64,000 nt of DNA from Ancylothrix sp. D3o (GCF_025370775.1 NZ_JAMXEX010000003.1:310001-374000), one strand, 5' to 3'. Counted from the first letter of the stretch, positions 44,825 to 56,100 are shown. The notes: generated from the sequence alone by a model not told the origin. Program-made: numbers and translations.

Positions 44825-46033
44825 TTACAACAACATTCCGGCAATACAAGCCGTCATAAAACAAGCAATAGAACCCGCAATCATCGCCCGAATTCCTAAG
44901 CGCGCCAAATCAGCCTGACGTAGAGGTGCTAAGGCGCCAATGCCGCCAATTTGAATACCAATCGAGCCAATATTAGAAAAACCACAAAGTGCATAAGTAG
45001 TAATAATCGCAGCCCGTTCAGAAATCGCCTTTTTTTCCATCAACTCTTTTAAATCCAAATAAGCAATAAACTCATTTAAAATCGTTTTTTTGCCCAACAA
45101 AACCCCCACCTGACCACAATCAGCAAGCGGAATACCCATCAGCCAAGCCACCGGCCACATAACAAAAGACAAAACCCACTCTAAAGAAAGCTGAGGCAAA
45201 TTGATTCCCGCGCCAACCCAACCCAAAAAAGCATTTAACATCGCCAATAAACCCAAAAAAGCAATTAACATCGCCGCCACATTTAACGCCAAAATTCCCC
45301 CATCTCTTGCCCCCGTCGCCACAGCATCCACCGCATTTGCATAGACTTTTTCCACCTTCAAAGTCACCTCACCGGCAGTCATCGACTTTTCAGTTTCCGG
45401 GTAAAAAATTTTAGAAATTGCTAAAGCAGCCGGTGCCGACATCACCGAAGCCGCAATTAAATGTTCTGCCGGCACCCCAAAACTAATATAAGCCGCCATA
45501 ACCCCGCCGGCAATTGTCGCAAAACCCCCCGTCATCACCGCGTGCAACTCCGACATTGTTAAACTTTCTACAAAAGGCTTAATCAAAAGCGGCGCTTCCG
45601 TTTGCCCCACAAAAATATTAGCCGCACAAGAAAGCGTTTCCGAACCCGAAGTTTTCATCGTCCGGATCATTACCCAAGCCACCCATTGCACCACCCGCTG
45701 TAAAATTCCATAATGATAAAGCAGGGCAATAAAAGAGGAAAAAAACACAATAGTTGGTAAAACCTTAAAAGCAATCAAATGCTCACCAAAATTATCTCCA
45801 AAAACAAACTTAGCCCCCGCATCAGAAAAACTTAGAAACCCACTCACCGAATCTCCCAAAAACTTAAAAACCGCCAAACCCAGCGCCGTTTTTAAAATCA
45901 CTACCGCAAAAATCAACTGTAAAGCAATTCCCCACAAAACCGGCCTCCAACGCACAGCACGCCGGTTCACCGAAAACCCATAAGAAATACCGACAAAAAC
46001 CAACAACCCCAACAGAGAAATTAATCTTTCCAT
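44825..46033 (-). CDS. nupC: Concentrative nucleoside transporter (CNT family)
   Basis: The 402-residue membrane protein has about ten hydrophobic helices and the CNT signatures ANIFVGQTEAPLLIKPF, GGFATIAGGVMAAYISFG and LCGFSNIGSIGIQIGG. In the family it couples uptake of nucleosides to a proton or sodium gradient. The N-terminus MERLISLLGLLVFVGISY is the first helix. It is convergent with aqpZ and divergent from der. Which nucleosides it carries is not readable. Confidence 0.94.
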   Translation of the reverse strand: MERLISLLGLLVFVGISYGFSVNRRAVRWRPVLWGIALQLIFAVVILKTALGLAVFKFLGDSVSGFLSFSDAGAKFVFGDNFGEHLIAFKVLPTIVFFSSFIALLYHYGILQRVVQWVAWVMIRTMKTSGSETLSCAANIFVGQTEAPLLIKPFVESLTMSELHAVMTGGFATIAGGVMAAYISFGVPAEHLIAASVMSAPAALAISKIFYPETEKSMTAGEVTLKVEKVYANAVDAVATGARDGGILALNVAAMLIAFLGLLAMLNAFLGWVGAGINLPQLSLEWVLSFVMWPVAWLMGIPLADCGQVGVLLGKKTILNEFIAYLDLKELMEKKAISERAAIITTYALCGFSNIGSIGIQIGGIGALAPLRQADLARLGIRAMIAGSIACFMTACIAGMLL

Positions 46034-46160
46034 ATTCTACGCAGTTGCCCTGCCCACCATAAATTTTTCTCTTGCAGCCAAATTAAACTCAAATACCCGA
46101 CAATACCTGAGTCAAAAAAAGATACAATAGAAGTTTATAGCCATCTCAACCCCCCCGATT

Positions 46161-47519
46161 ATGTCTTTGCCAATTGTTGCCGTTATCGGACGGCCAAACG
46201 TCGGAAAATCTACCCTCGTCAACCGCATTGCCGGCGGAAAAGACGCCATCGTGCATGACGAACCAGGCGTTACCCGTGATCGCACCTACCGAGGCGCATT
46301 CTGGCAAGACCGAGAATTCCAAATCGTAGATACCGGCGGCTTAGTATTTGACGACGACACCGAATTTCTCCCCCTCATCCGCGAACAAGCACTCGCTGCC
46401 CTTGTTGAATCAAAAGTAGCCATCTTTGTCGTAGACGGGCAAACCGGCCCCACCGATGCCGATGTTGAAATTGCCAGTTGGTTGCGAACTCAACCCGTCC
46501 CCGTGCTCCTCGCCGTCAATAAATGCGAATCTGTACAGCAAGGACTCATGCTGGCCGCTCAATTTTGGGAACTGGGAATAGGCGAACCCTACGCCGTTTC
46601 AGGCATACATGGAAGCGGTACCGGCGACTTACTTGATGCAGTCATTGAGTATCTCCCACCCACCAATGAACTACCCGAAACAAACGAAATTAAAGTTGCC
46701 ATTGTTGGGCGTCCAAATGTCGGAAAATCCAGCATTTTAAATGCCTTTGTCGGCGAAAATCGCGCCATTGTTAGCCCCATTTCTGGCACCACCCGCGACA
46801 CCATCGATACCATCGTTCAACACAAAGACCAAACCTATCGTCTTATTGACACCGCCGGCATTCGCAAAAAGAAAAACGTCGAATACGGGCCCGAATTTTT
46901 TGGCATCAACCGTTCCTTTAAAGCCATTCGCCGCGCCGATGTCGTTTTATTAGTAATTGATGCCTTGGATGGTGTAACAGAACAAGATCAAAAACTAGCC
47001 GGTCGCATCGAAGAAGACGGACGCGCCTGCATTCTTGTCGTCAATAAATGGGATGCAGTTCAAAAAGACTCCCACACCATTTATGAATACGAAAATCTCA
47101 TCAAAACCCGCTTATATTTCTTAAATTGGGTACCGATGATTTTTGTTAGCGCCCTCACCGGCCAACGTATCCCCAACATTCTTGACCTCGTAAATACCGC
47201 CGCCGAACAACACCGCCGCCGCGTTTCAACCGCCGTCATTAATGAAGTGATAGAAGAAGCAGTCCGCTGGCACAGCCCCCCCACCAATCGTCAAGGCCGG
47301 CAAGGTAAAATCTATTACGGTACTCAAGTTACCAGTCAGCCACCTTGCATCGTTTTATTTGTTAACGAGCCCCAGCGATTTAATGATAACTACCGTCGCT
47401 ATGTAGAAAGCCAATTTCGCAAACAATTAGGCTTCACCGGCAGTCCCCTAAAACTGCTATGGCGCGGCAAAAAAACCCGCGAGGCTGAACGAGAAACTTC
47501 TAACCGAGCCATAAGGTAA
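46161..47519 (+). CDS. der: Ribosome-assembly GTPase Der (EngA)
   Basis: The 452-residue protein carries two tandem GTPase domains and a C-terminal KH-like domain. The first has GRPNVGKST (9-17), DTGG and NKCE. The second (from about residue 180) has [14 protein letters not shown] and NKWD. The C-terminus includes [10 protein letters not shown]. The family is essential for late 50S ribosomal subunit maturation. It starts a housekeeping run (ecfT-like, acpS, pipX, pipY, sepF, proC) on the same strand, though sizeable gaps suggest several promoters. Confidence 0.98.
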   Translation: MSLPIVAVIGRPNVGKSTLVNRIAGGKDAIVHDEPGVTRDRTYRGAFWQDREFQIVDTGGLVFDDDTEFLPLIREQALAALVESKVAIFVVDGQTGPTDADVEIASWLRTQPVPVLLAVNKCESVQQGLMLAAQFWELGIGEPYAVSGIHGSGTGDLLDAVIEYLPPTNELPETNEIKVAIVGRPNVGKSSILNAFVGENRAIVSPISGTTRDTIDTIVQHKDQTYRLIDTAGIRKKKNVEYGPEFFGINRSFKAIRRADVVLLVIDALDGVTEQDQKLAGRIEEDGRACILVVNKWDAVQKDSHTIYEYENLIKTRLYFLNWVPMIFVSALTGQRIPNILDLVNTAAEQHRRRVSTAVINEVIEEAVRWHSPPTNRQGRQGKIYYGTQVTSQPPCIVLFVNEPQRFNDNYRRYVESQFRKQLGFTGSPLKLLWRGKKTREAERETSNRAIR

Positions 47520-47606
47520 CGATAGGAGATGGGCATAGATAGGGGCCGGTTTGTATCTATCATTTTTCAAATCACTTTGGTAGACCAAAAACCCAATCTC
47601 TTTACA

Positions 47607-47665
47607 AAAAGCTCCCCCCAACCTCCCTAAAAAAGGGGGGCTTTTCCAGTCTCCCCCGTTAATAA
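47607..47665 (+). terminator. Possible terminator after der
   Basis: AAAAGCTCCCCCC (47607-47619) can pair with GGGGGGCTTTT (47655-47665). The spacer CCTCCCTAAAAAAGG is a phrase common in cyanobacterial spacers. It is loose and could be an interspersed repeat. Confidence 0.45.
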
Positions 47666-47764
47666 GGCAGTAGGAAAAATAAAATGCTATATTTTCCAAT
47701 AAACAACCTTAAAAAACCATCCCCTACAGCCAAACCGCCAATCTTAAATTTTTAAAATCGACTC

Positions 47765-48769
47765 ATGGATTTATTAAAATCTTTACCCATTGGCCTGTAT
47801 CTCGAACAACCTGTTACCTGGCTTCATAAATTAGATCCTCGCGTCAAAATTGGTTGGTTGATGACATTTTTGATAGCCCCAATTTTAGCTAACCCCTTTT
47901 GGCGTCTTGGCTTAGTTATCTTATTAATTTTTCTTACCCTCACCGCTCGAATTCCGCTGCGAGTTTGGCGACAACAAATGGGGTGGTTATTAGGTTTATG
48001 TATTTTTGTTTTTATCTTCAGTTGCTTTGCCCCTGATGGTATGGGAACTAACTATCAACCCAGACTGCCGGTTAATGACATTACCTTTGCCCAACAACCG
48101 GCAACCTTACCCCCCCAAAAACAACCAGAACAAAACTCATGGTTTAAATATTTAGAATTTTGGAAAACCCCGCCAACCTCAAATCAACCAGCAACACTGG
48201 AACCCCAAAAACTACCTCAGCCAACAGATTATAACTACATTTTATTTCAGCAAGGGCCGGCTAAAATCACGCGAAAATCCCTAGATTTAAGCTTAAGCTT
48301 CAGTACCTTATTATTTACATTAATTTACAGTACAAATCTTTATTTATTAACCACAGCCCCAGAAGAAATCACCGCCGGTTTAGAGAGTTTTCTCGCACCT
48401 TTGAAATGGTTTAATTGGCCGGTGACAGAAATAGCCCTTACCCTCACCCTATCCTTACGTTTTATTCCCCTAGTGTTAGAAGAAATACAAAACTTAATTC
48501 GTTCCGTTTCCACAAGAGCGATAAACTGGAAAAAACTCGGCTTTAAAGGAGCCACCCAAGTCTGGTTAATCGTCGCCGAAAAACTTTTGCAAAACTTGCT
48601 TTTGAGAGCTTCCCAAATGGCAAGCGCCATGCAAGTAAGGGGATTTACCACCCCTAACGAACACCGCGTACAATGGCATCAATTACGCCTGAGAACAGGA
48701 GACTCTTTTGCCCTGATTAGCTTACTGGTATTGTGGGGGTTTCGCTTAATTTGGGGATGGGACACCTAA
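47765..48769 (+). CDS. ECF transporter T component (CbiQ/EcfT-like) with large insertion
   Basis: The 334-residue protein has the T-component layout: an N-terminal DPRVKIGW motif (about 24-31), several membrane helices, and the C-terminal coupling helices with two ARG-like motifs, here STRAINW and SAMQVRGF. A 110-residue Pro/Gln-rich insertion between helices (about 98-170, PATLPPQKQPEQ) is unusual. It would link ATPases to a substrate-binding S subunit for vitamin or metal uptake, but no ATPase or S gene is nearby. Substrate unknown. Confidence 0.88.
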   Translation: MDLLKSLPIGLYLEQPVTWLHKLDPRVKIGWLMTFLIAPILANPFWRLGLVILLIFLTLTARIPLRVWRQQMGWLLGLCIFVFIFSCFAPDGMGTNYQPRLPVNDITFAQQPATLPPQKQPEQNSWFKYLEFWKTPPTSNQPATLEPQKLPQPTDYNYILFQQGPAKITRKSLDLSLSFSTLLFTLIYSTNLYLLTTAPEEITAGLESFLAPLKWFNWPVTEIALTLTLSLRFIPLVLEEIQNLIRSVSTRAINWKKLGFKGATQVWLIVAEKLLQNLLLRASQMASAMQVRGFTTPNEHRVQWHQLRLRTGDSFALISLLVLWGFRLIWGWDT

Positions 48770-49165
48770 CTTTTGTTGGGGAAATGTAGCAGACAAAATC
48801 GCCAGCTTTATTCAAAGTAAATTCACATTTAATTAAAATTGTCAACCCCCCTGAGTTCATATTTTCTTGAGGAGAAATTGGGAGGGGAGTCTTTTTCCTA
48901 AATATGGGCCTTTTAATTGCTCTTAAACCCATCTTCTCACCTCAACAACCCAACTCAACCATAAACCCAGACAGCAATCCCGAAGAAAAAGCGTAAAAAT
49001 CAGAGCAACAAGGCAAAATTCTGTCAAACTCTTAAGCAGCCATCCAGACAAACTTCCCAGAACACTTATAAATTTTGTTCCCAAACAAGAAAAACTCAAC
49101 AAAACCCTAGCATTGAGAGACATTTTCCCATAAATTTAAAATTGGAAATCTGGAGATAAATTACA
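48770..49165. other. Intergenic stretch, 396 bp
   Basis: C/T-rich and AT-rich spacer without a gene. A loose CCCCCCTGAG ... GGGAGGGGAG pairing with TTTTTCC after it (about 48846-48899) might terminate the transporter gene. Confidence 0.4.
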
Positions 49166-49612
49166 TTGACCGTTTACCTGGGAACAGATATCGTTTATAT
49201 TCCTAGAATTCAAGCAGCAATAGACCGCTTTGGCCAGCGATTTTTGTTTCGGGTGTACACCAAGGCAGAACAGCAACACTGTACTGCCCGCGCCAACCAA
49301 CCCCGCACCACAGCCACGCGCTACGCGGGACGTTGGGCAGCCAAAGAAGCCATCGCCAAAGCCCTTGGCACCGGCTTTAAAGGAATCTCCTACACCGACA
49401 TCGAAATTCAAAGCTTGCCAAACGGTGCACCGCAAGTCTGCTTGTATGGAAAAGCAGCCGAAGTTGCAGCCAACTGGGGAAACTGCTGCTGGCAAGTCAG
49501 CATCAGCCACGATGGGGACTATTCCCAGGCAACAGCAATCGTAGTATGCCAGCCGTCGATCAACGCGGCAGCCACAGCACCCGCAAGCACAACCCCCCTG
49601 CCTTGCGCTTAA
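49166..49612 (+). CDS. acpS: Holo-[acyl-carrier-protein] synthase
   Basis: The 148-residue enzyme transfers 4'-phosphopantetheine from CoA to the serine of acyl carrier protein. Metal/CoA residues are D8 (GTDIVYIPR) and E61 in RWAAKEAIAKALGTG. VSISHDGDYSQATAIV is the C-terminal signature. It starts at a TTG with GGAGA ten bases before. The tail is about 20 residues longer than usual (NAAATAPASTTPLPCA). It overlaps no neighbour, but pipX follows after 35 bp, so co-transcription is likely. Confidence 0.94.
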   Translation: MTVYLGTDIVYIPRIQAAIDRFGQRFLFRVYTKAEQQHCTARANQPRTTATRYAGRWAAKEAIAKALGTGFKGISYTDIEIQSLPNGAPQVCLYGKAAEVAANWGNCCWQVSISHDGDYSQATAIVVCQPSINAAATAPASTTPLPCA

Positions 49613-49647
49613 ACCTTCACCACTTTGAGAGGCTAGCAAAACACTCA

Positions 49648-49917
49648 ATGGAAGGAGAAACCTACCTGAATCATCCTACCTTTGGCCTGCTTTACCGGGT
49701 CTGTATCGTAGGAGATTTTCAGGAATTATTCACCACCCTTTACGCACAACGCTTGTTTTTTTTAGTAACAACCGGCCCCGGAGGCGTAAAATTTGAACCA
49801 TTAGGCCGCTCCGACGCTCGCCTGATGGTAGAAAACCGTTTACGCTTGTTGCGGCGCACCGGCCAGCAAAAAGAATACGAGCAACTACAGCACGTCCACC
49901 AACGAACCTTTCTCTAA
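49648..49917 (+). CDS. pipX: PII-interacting protein PipX
   Basis: From the ATG at 49648 (GAGAGG upstream) the protein has 89 residues, exactly the usual length. It shows ETYLNHPTFGLLYRVC, LYAQRLFFLVT and the helical end MVENRLRLLRRTGQQKEYE. The frame is open to 49546 but that extension is not conserved. PipX activates the nitrogen regulator NtcA when 2-oxoglutarate is high and is held by PII when it is low, so it links nitrogen state to transcription. It is followed by pipY after 54 bp. Confidence 0.96.
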   Translation: MEGETYLNHPTFGLLYRVCIVGDFQELFTTLYAQRLFFLVTTGPGGVKFEPLGRSDARLMVENRLRLLRRTGQQKEYEQLQHVHQRTFL

Positions 49918-49971
49918 CTGTCTGCTAAGCGGGCGTGGCTGTCTCAAGTAAACCATTCAAAAAATCCCAGA

Positions 49972-50634
49972 ATGTCTATTGCCGAAAGCATTGCTAAGAT
50001 CCGAGCCTCCTTAAGTGAGGAAGTTCGTCTCATCGCCGTCAGCAAACAAGTGCCGACCGAAGCCATGCGAGAAGCATACAAAGCCGGCATTCGAGATTTT
50101 GGCGAAAGTCGCATCCAGGAAACCGAAACCAAACAAAAATTGCTGGAAGACTTGCCAGATATCACCTGGCATCTGATCGGCCACCTGCAAACCAACAAAG
50201 CCCAAAAAGCTTTACAGCTATTCCAATGGATTCACTCTGTCGATAGCTTAAAACTCGCCCAACGTCTCGACCGGCTCGCGGCAGAACTAAATGTCACTCC
50301 CCAAGTGTGTCTGCAAGTAAAACTCACAGATGATCCCCATAAACACGGTTTTACACAGCCACAATTACTTGAAGAACTGCCTGCCCTCATCGAGTGCCAT
50401 CACCTCTCAATTCAAGGCTTGATGGCAATTCCGCCCCTAGGACTCAATGAAGGGGAAACCTTGACTTTGTTTGAAAATGCCAGCCACCTCGCCCAAGATA
50501 TTCGCCAACAATGGCCCCAACTACCCCTGCGGGAACTGTCTATGGGAATGTCAGGGGACTATCATTTAGCCGTCAAAGCCGGTTCGACAATGGTAAGACT
50601 AGGCACGATTTTATTTGGAGAGCGCGGAGCATAA
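49972..50634 (+). CDS. pipY: PLP-homeostasis protein PipY (YggS family)
   Basis: The 220-residue PLP-binding protein carries the lysine K25 in LIAVSKQVPTEAMREAY and the family signatures DFGESRIQE, WHLIGHLQTNKAQKAL and MGMSGDYHLAVKAGSTMVRLGT. It is a single alpha/beta barrel. It keeps pyridoxal phosphate levels in balance and is genetically linked with PipX in Synechococcus. Its place directly after pipX repeats the standard cyanobacterial gene order. Confidence 0.96.
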   Translation: MSIAESIAKIRASLSEEVRLIAVSKQVPTEAMREAYKAGIRDFGESRIQETETKQKLLEDLPDITWHLIGHLQTNKAQKALQLFQWIHSVDSLKLAQRLDRLAAELNVTPQVCLQVKLTDDPHKHGFTQPQLLEELPALIECHHLSIQGLMAIPPLGLNEGETLTLFENASHLAQDIRQQWPQLPLRELSMGMSGDYHLAVKAGSTMVRLGTILFGERGA

Positions 50635-50931
50635 TTTGAAAGCAGACAAATAAAAGTTGCCAATGGGTGTAAAATAAACTGTGACTTTGGGAGCAAGCAA
50701 CCGCTTGTGACGCTCGATTTTATGGGCTATGCAAAAAGTAATAAGCCAGAGAAATTCTAATAAAACGAGTTCCCAAAGCAGAAAATCCTGTCAAGCCTGC
50801 TCAAAACTACCAAGAAGCAATCAACGCATCTTTAAAAACTTCCGTTACTTTGTTATAAAAATCGCGGAAGCAATCTGTAAAAACTCTTTACTTTTTGCCA
50901 AAATAACCCTAGTTGTGATGGAGCGTCCGAC

Positions 50932-51534
50932 GTGAATAGCATTTTTTCAAAACTACGAGATTTCGTAGGTCTAAATCAGCCGGTTGATTACGAATATGAC
51001 TACGAGGAAATGGAAGGAGACAGATATCAAAACGTCTACCCCCAAGAAACTGCCCCCGCACCGGCAGCCGATACCACAAACCGCAGCCGTCTGCGTGATC
51101 AATCTCTCGCCGGAACAAGTACAGCTATGATGGGATCAACGTCGGGAATGGGTTCAGCTATGAGTAATGTAATCGGTATGCCAGGAGCCGCTAACGGTAT
51201 TTCAGAAGTGTTGGTGATGGAACCTCGCTCTTTTGAAGAAATGCCCCAAGCCATTCAAGCACTGCGTCAGCGCAAGTCTGTGGTACTCAATTTGACGCTG
51301 ATGGACCCAGATCAAGCCCAACGCGCTGTCGATTTTATCGCCGGTGGTACTTACGCCCTTGATGGCCATCAAGAACGCATCGGCGAAAGCATTTTCTTGT
51401 TCACGCCTAGCTGTGTTCAAGTCAGCACTCAAACCGGTGTGGTGCATGATGTTCTCCAACCTCACCTGCGCCCCACCACTCGGCCAGCCGGTCAAGCCCC
51501 TTGGACTCCTGAGCAAGTCAGAATGGCTCAATAA
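50932..51534 (+). CDS. sepF: Cell-division protein SepF
   Basis: The 200-residue protein has an N-terminal amphipathic membrane-targeting helix ([13 protein letters not shown]), an acidic Tyr-rich linker ([11 protein letters not shown]), a Met/Gly-rich spacer and the C-terminal SepF core (about 90-180: [47 protein letters not shown]). Start is a GTG with GGAG upstream. SepF bundles FtsZ and anchors it to the membrane. In cyanobacteria it is also called Cdv2. It stands 297 bp after pipY. Confidence 0.96.
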   Translation: MNSIFSKLRDFVGLNQPVDYEYDYEEMEGDRYQNVYPQETAPAPAADTTNRSRLRDQSLAGTSTAMMGSTSGMGSAMSNVIGMPGAANGISEVLVMEPRSFEEMPQAIQALRQRKSVVLNLTLMDPDQAQRAVDFIAGGTYALDGHQERIGESIFLFTPSCVQVSTQTGVVHDVLQPHLRPTTRPAGQAPWTPEQVRMAQ

Positions 51535-51630
51535 TTCTTTGATTCGTTAAAAAGTCAGTGTTAGGGCGTCAGTCAGACGTAAAATCAAAAATTGACTGCT
51601 AATTGACACCTCAAACCTGACTTTTGACCC

Positions 51631-52449
51631 ATGACAATTAAATTCGGTATGATCGGCGGCGGGATAATGGGCGAAGCGCTCTTATCTCGCCTTGTTTCTA
51701 AGAGCATTTACCAACCTTCAGAAATTTTAGTCAGCGAACCCAACCAGGCTCGGCGTTCATTTTTAGCTCAACATTATGGTGTTGGTGTCACCGGCGATAA
51801 CCGTTCTGCTGCTTGTGCTACAGATGTTTTGCTCTTGGCGATTAAACCCCAGATTTTTGAGATTGTCCTTAGCGACTTGGCCGATACTTTATCTAGTTTT
51901 CCTGAAGAAATCGCCCCGGTGGTGGTGTCTATTTTAGCCGGCACTCCTCTGAGTAAACTTGAGAGTGGTTTTCCGGGGTGGCCGGTGATTCGTGCTATGC
52001 CAAATACCCCCGCAACTGTTGGCTCCGGCATCTCTGCAATTACTGCCGGTACTTGCGTCCAACCTCACCATCTCGATTTTGCCCGCCAAATTCTCCAAGC
52101 AGTTGGGGATGTTGTCGAAGTTCCCGAATCAATGATGGATGCTGTCACCGGCCTTTCTGGTTCTGGCCCCGCTTATGTATCAATTCTTATCGAAGCCTTG
52201 ACAGATGGCGGCGTTTATGCTGGTTTACCTAGACCCATAGCGGCCAAACTTGCTCTGCAAACCGTTTTGGGAACCGCCACCATGTTACACGAGACTAAAA
52301 TGCACCCCGCTGAATTGAAAGATCGCGTCACCAGTCCGGGGGGGACAACCATTGCCGGACTCGCTCAACTTGAAAAAGCCGGTTTTCGTTCTGCCTTAAT
52401 TGAAGCTGTTAAAGCGGCGGCGCGGCGCTCACAAGAACTCGGCAGCTAA
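51631..52449 (+). CDS. proC: Pyrroline-5-carboxylate reductase
   Basis: The 272-residue enzyme performs the last step of proline synthesis with NADPH. It has the N-terminal Rossmann glycine loop IGGGIMGEAL, LLLAIKPQ, VIRAMPNTPATVGSG, and the catalytic/dimer region GLSGSGPAYVSILIEALTDG and DRVTSPGGTTIAGL. It follows sepF by 96 bp, completing the pipX-pipY-sepF-proC neighbourhood. No downstream partner: a 659-bp spacer follows. Confidence 0.97.
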   Translation: MTIKFGMIGGGIMGEALLSRLVSKSIYQPSEILVSEPNQARRSFLAQHYGVGVTGDNRSAACATDVLLLAIKPQIFEIVLSDLADTLSSFPEEIAPVVVSILAGTPLSKLESGFPGWPVIRAMPNTPATVGSGISAITAGTCVQPHHLDFARQILQAVGDVVEVPESMMDAVTGLSGSGPAYVSILIEALTDGGVYAGLPRPIAAKLALQTVLGTATMLHETKMHPAELKDRVTSPGGTTIAGLAQLEKAGFRSALIEAVKAAARRSQELGS

Positions 52450-53108
52450 GACGATTTTCGATTTTGGATGCAAGGGTTTTAGATGCCCAAATCTTGCTTA
52501 TCTGACGATTTTAAGCTTGAATTTTTACATTTAAAATTGCAAAAATATTCCTTGTCTTTGGATGCAAGGGTTTTAAATGCCAAAAATCTTTATCCGCAGA
52601 AAATTTTCTGCTGTAGATCATAGCACACACCTCAACACCACGCCTAATCTAAAACTCTCCATCCAAAATCTCCCACAAATTCTAAAATCTAAAATCATTA
52701 AACTCTCCCAAAAAAAAATAAATTTAATAGCCTTAAAAACAGGCTAACCCATCATTTAAAATTCTCACGGGCAACTCTTTTAATAGACTCCTAGTAGCTA
52801 CAAGCACAACAGTAATCTATCCAAAGATTAAGCAAACATTTATTTCTGGAGATAGAGTTTCCTTTCTATTTCATCAAATATAAAAGAATGAGAAGGGTGC
52901 CATAAGTGTTTTAAAAGCAACAAAAATCGCTAAAAAATAGGTTCTAAACCTTCTTACCATAGCCCCAATAAAACCTCAAAATCGCCTTTTCGCGGTTAGA
53001 ATTCTTGCGTCTAAAAAGCTGAAATTATTTGACGCAACACAGAATGTTTACAGTCCAGCTTTTCAGGCAAGAAAGGCAACTTTACAACAAATAGGAACAA
53101 CATCTACC
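52450..53108. other. Intergenic stretch, 659 bp
   Basis: It contains the 25-bp direct repeat pair (52463-52581). The rest is AT-rich without gene or tRNA. The last 300 bases should carry the promoter of the giant RTX gene. No ribosomal or CRISPR repeat is present. Confidence 0.5.
52463..52581. repeat. Pair of 25-bp direct repeats
   Basis: TTTGGATGCAAGGGTTTTAG plus ATGCC (52463-52487) recurs at 52557-52581 with one change. A shorter relative (GGATGCAAGAGTTTA) lies near 41546. The copies are 94 bases apart, too far and too few for a CRISPR array. Confidence 0.72.
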
Positions 53109-56100
53109 ATGCAATCAACTCAAGCCACAAACGAAAATGATGTCCTTCTAGGAACACCTAACCAGGATGTATTACAAGCCAATCAAGGCAACGACGTTAT
53201 TGTTGGTTTGCCAGCAGGCGATAACACTTTTGGCAACCAAGGTAATGACTTACTCAGCGGCAACGAAGGCCCGGATACCATTGCCGGCGGCAAACAAAAA
53301 GATACCCTCCAAGGTGGCAAAAACAACGATTATTTACTTGGTCAAATTGACAATGATGCTATCGCCGGCAACATCGGAGATGACATCGGCATTGGTGGAG
53401 AAGGAAATGATACCATTTTTGGCAACACAGGCAGAGAATGGATAGGAGCCAACATCGGCAACGATTTTATTTATGGCGGTAAAGATAACGACACCGTACA
53501 CGGCGGCAAAGATCAAGACTATATTTCTGGCGATTTAGGTGATGATGCACTCTGCGGAGACATCGGCGATGATGTTGTAGTTGGCCGCGAAAACAATGAC
53601 TTAATGTTTGGCAATGTAGGTAGAGACTGGTTAGGAGGAAACGTCGGCAACGATATTATTTATGGTGGCAAAAATAATGACACTGTGCACGGCGGTCAAG
53701 ATAACGATGAAATTTATGGCGATCTTGATAATGACGAACTTTGTGGCGATTTAGGAAATGACTTAGTTTCGGGTGGCACCGGCACGGATACTATCTGCGG
53801 AAATGCCGGGGATGACTCGCTTTTTGGCAATGAAGAAGCCGACACAATGTATGGCGGACAAAATAATGATGTGATACATGGCGGACAAGGTAATGATGTA
53901 ATTTATGGCGATTTGGGCAACGATTCACTTTATGGTGATATTGGTGCGGATACCGTTTTTGGGGGCGTTGGGGATGATACTTTTGTAATCGGTCTTCGTA
54001 ATGATGTGCCCGGATATCGCAGCACCGGCGGGCCGCAAATTATGGATGCCGACTGGTTGACAGAATTTGGCACCGGGAATGATGTTATTTCTTTAATTGG
54101 TGGTTTAACTTTTGACCAGCTTAATATTTTCACCGGCACAGATCAGTTTGCCGGTTATACCATTATTCAAGAGAAAGTTTTGGGTGAATATTTGGCAATT
54201 TTACCCGGCGTTAGCGTTAATTCTTTGGTGGGTGATGGCAATTTAATTCGATTTAATCCTTCAGCCAATTCTAATGGCGGTGGTGGTGGAACTCCGACAA
54301 CGCCAATTGTTGATAACGGTGCTGGAACTCCGACAACTCCGACAACTCCGATAACGCCAGCACCCACACCAACACCGGCACCCACACCAACACCTGAACC
54401 CACACCAACACCGACACCGACTCCGGGGGTTGATGATGGGGGTGGGGTAACACCGACACCGACACCGGCACCAGCACCAGCACCGGCACAGGAACCAGCA
54501 CCAGCACCGGCACCACCAGCTAACTCTGCACCTACAGTAGGAGATATTCCTAATCAAGTTGTTAATCAAAACGCGCCGGTTAATCCCATTCCGCTGACAG
54601 TTAGCGATTCTGAGACGGCACCGGCAACACTTACCTATAGCCTGACTTCAACCAATCCCAACTTAATCCCCAATGAAACTCTTTCCGTCAACACAACCGG
54701 CCCAAGCCCGACAATAAACTACACCCCCACCGCCGGTCAATTTGGCACCACTACCATTACTTTGACGGTGAGGGACGGTACAAACACAACGATTGAAACC
54801 TTTAACGTCACTGTTAACGCGCCGCCTGTGGCCACCGCAGATACAACCGGGCCGGTATTGTTACGCAGTCCTTATGAAATACCCGTTGCAACTTTACTGG
54901 CAAATGATACAGACCCAGATAACGGTCAACTTAGCATTACGCAGGTAACGAACGGCACCGGGGGCACGGTTTCTTTGCAAAACGGTGTTGTGACGTTTAT
55001 TGCCGACACAAACTTTACCGGCAATGCAACGTTTAACTATACCCTTTCTGATGGCTCTGCAACGGCCACCGCTGCTGTGACTGTGCCGGTTACAGCGCAA
55101 GTGCAATTAAGTTCTATTGCCACCGGCCAAGGCATTCCAGCAGATACGGGGGGTTTTGCCGTGTTGGGTGAAGCTGGAGGTGATAATGCTGGTAACTCTG
55201 TAAGTTGGGCCGGCGATGTCAATAATGATGGTTTGATGGATGTTATCGTTGGTGCGTCTCGTGCAGATGTTGCGGGGGCGGGGGATGCTGGAAAAGCTTA
55301 TGCTGTGTTTCTGGTAGCCAACGGTACAACGATTAATTTAAGCAATATTTCTGCCGGCAATGGCGGGTTTGTGATGAATGGCGAAGCAGCCGACGACCGA
55401 GCAGGGTTTGAAGTAAGCACTGCCGGTGATGTTAATGGTGATGCCATTGGGGATATGATCGTCAGTGCGGTTGGTGCCGATTCCAATGGTATAACCAATA
55501 GCGGTAGAGCTTATGTGGTGTTTGGTAAAAGTGATGGCGCACCGGTTAATTTCGCTCAACTGGGGGCTGCCGGCGGTGGCGGTTTTGCCATTAATGCAGA
55601 AACGGCTGATGATGAAACCGGTAATTCTGTGAGTAATGCCGGTGATGTTAATGGCGATGGTTTGGCTGATTTAATTATTGGTGCACCGCGTGCGGATACG
55701 CCGGGGGGTGTGAATGCCGGTAAGGCTTATGTGGTATTTGGCAAAACTAATAACACAGCGGTGAATTTAACGGATATAGTCGCTGGGGTTGGCGGTTTTG
55801 TGATGAATGGCGAGTTTGCTGGCAATAGCACCGGCCTTTCTGTGCGGACGGCGGGTGATGTGAATGGCGATGGCTATGCTGATGTGATTGTCGGTGCGGC
55901 TGGTTCGGATGCAAACGGTGGTGATGCTGGCATAGCCTATGTGGTTTTTGGCGGTCGCACTACGACAACGGCAATTAATTTGATTGATGTGCGGGCCGGT
56001 GTTGGTGGGTTTGCGATGGTTGGGGAAGCTGCTGGAAACCGCACCGGCACGTCTGTTAGCACGGCTGGGGATGTCAATTCGGATGGCTTAGCTGATTTGA

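Noticed and set aside
49546-49647. N-terminal extension of PipX
   Set aside because: Family length is about 89 residues and conserved sequence begins at the ATG at 49648.
50729-50935. 68-codon frame between pipY and sepF
   Set aside because: Ser/Lys/Asn-rich chance frame overlapping the sepF start.
52463-52581. 25-bp direct repeats considered as CRISPR
   Set aside because: Only two copies and a 69-base gap with no further unit or cas gene.
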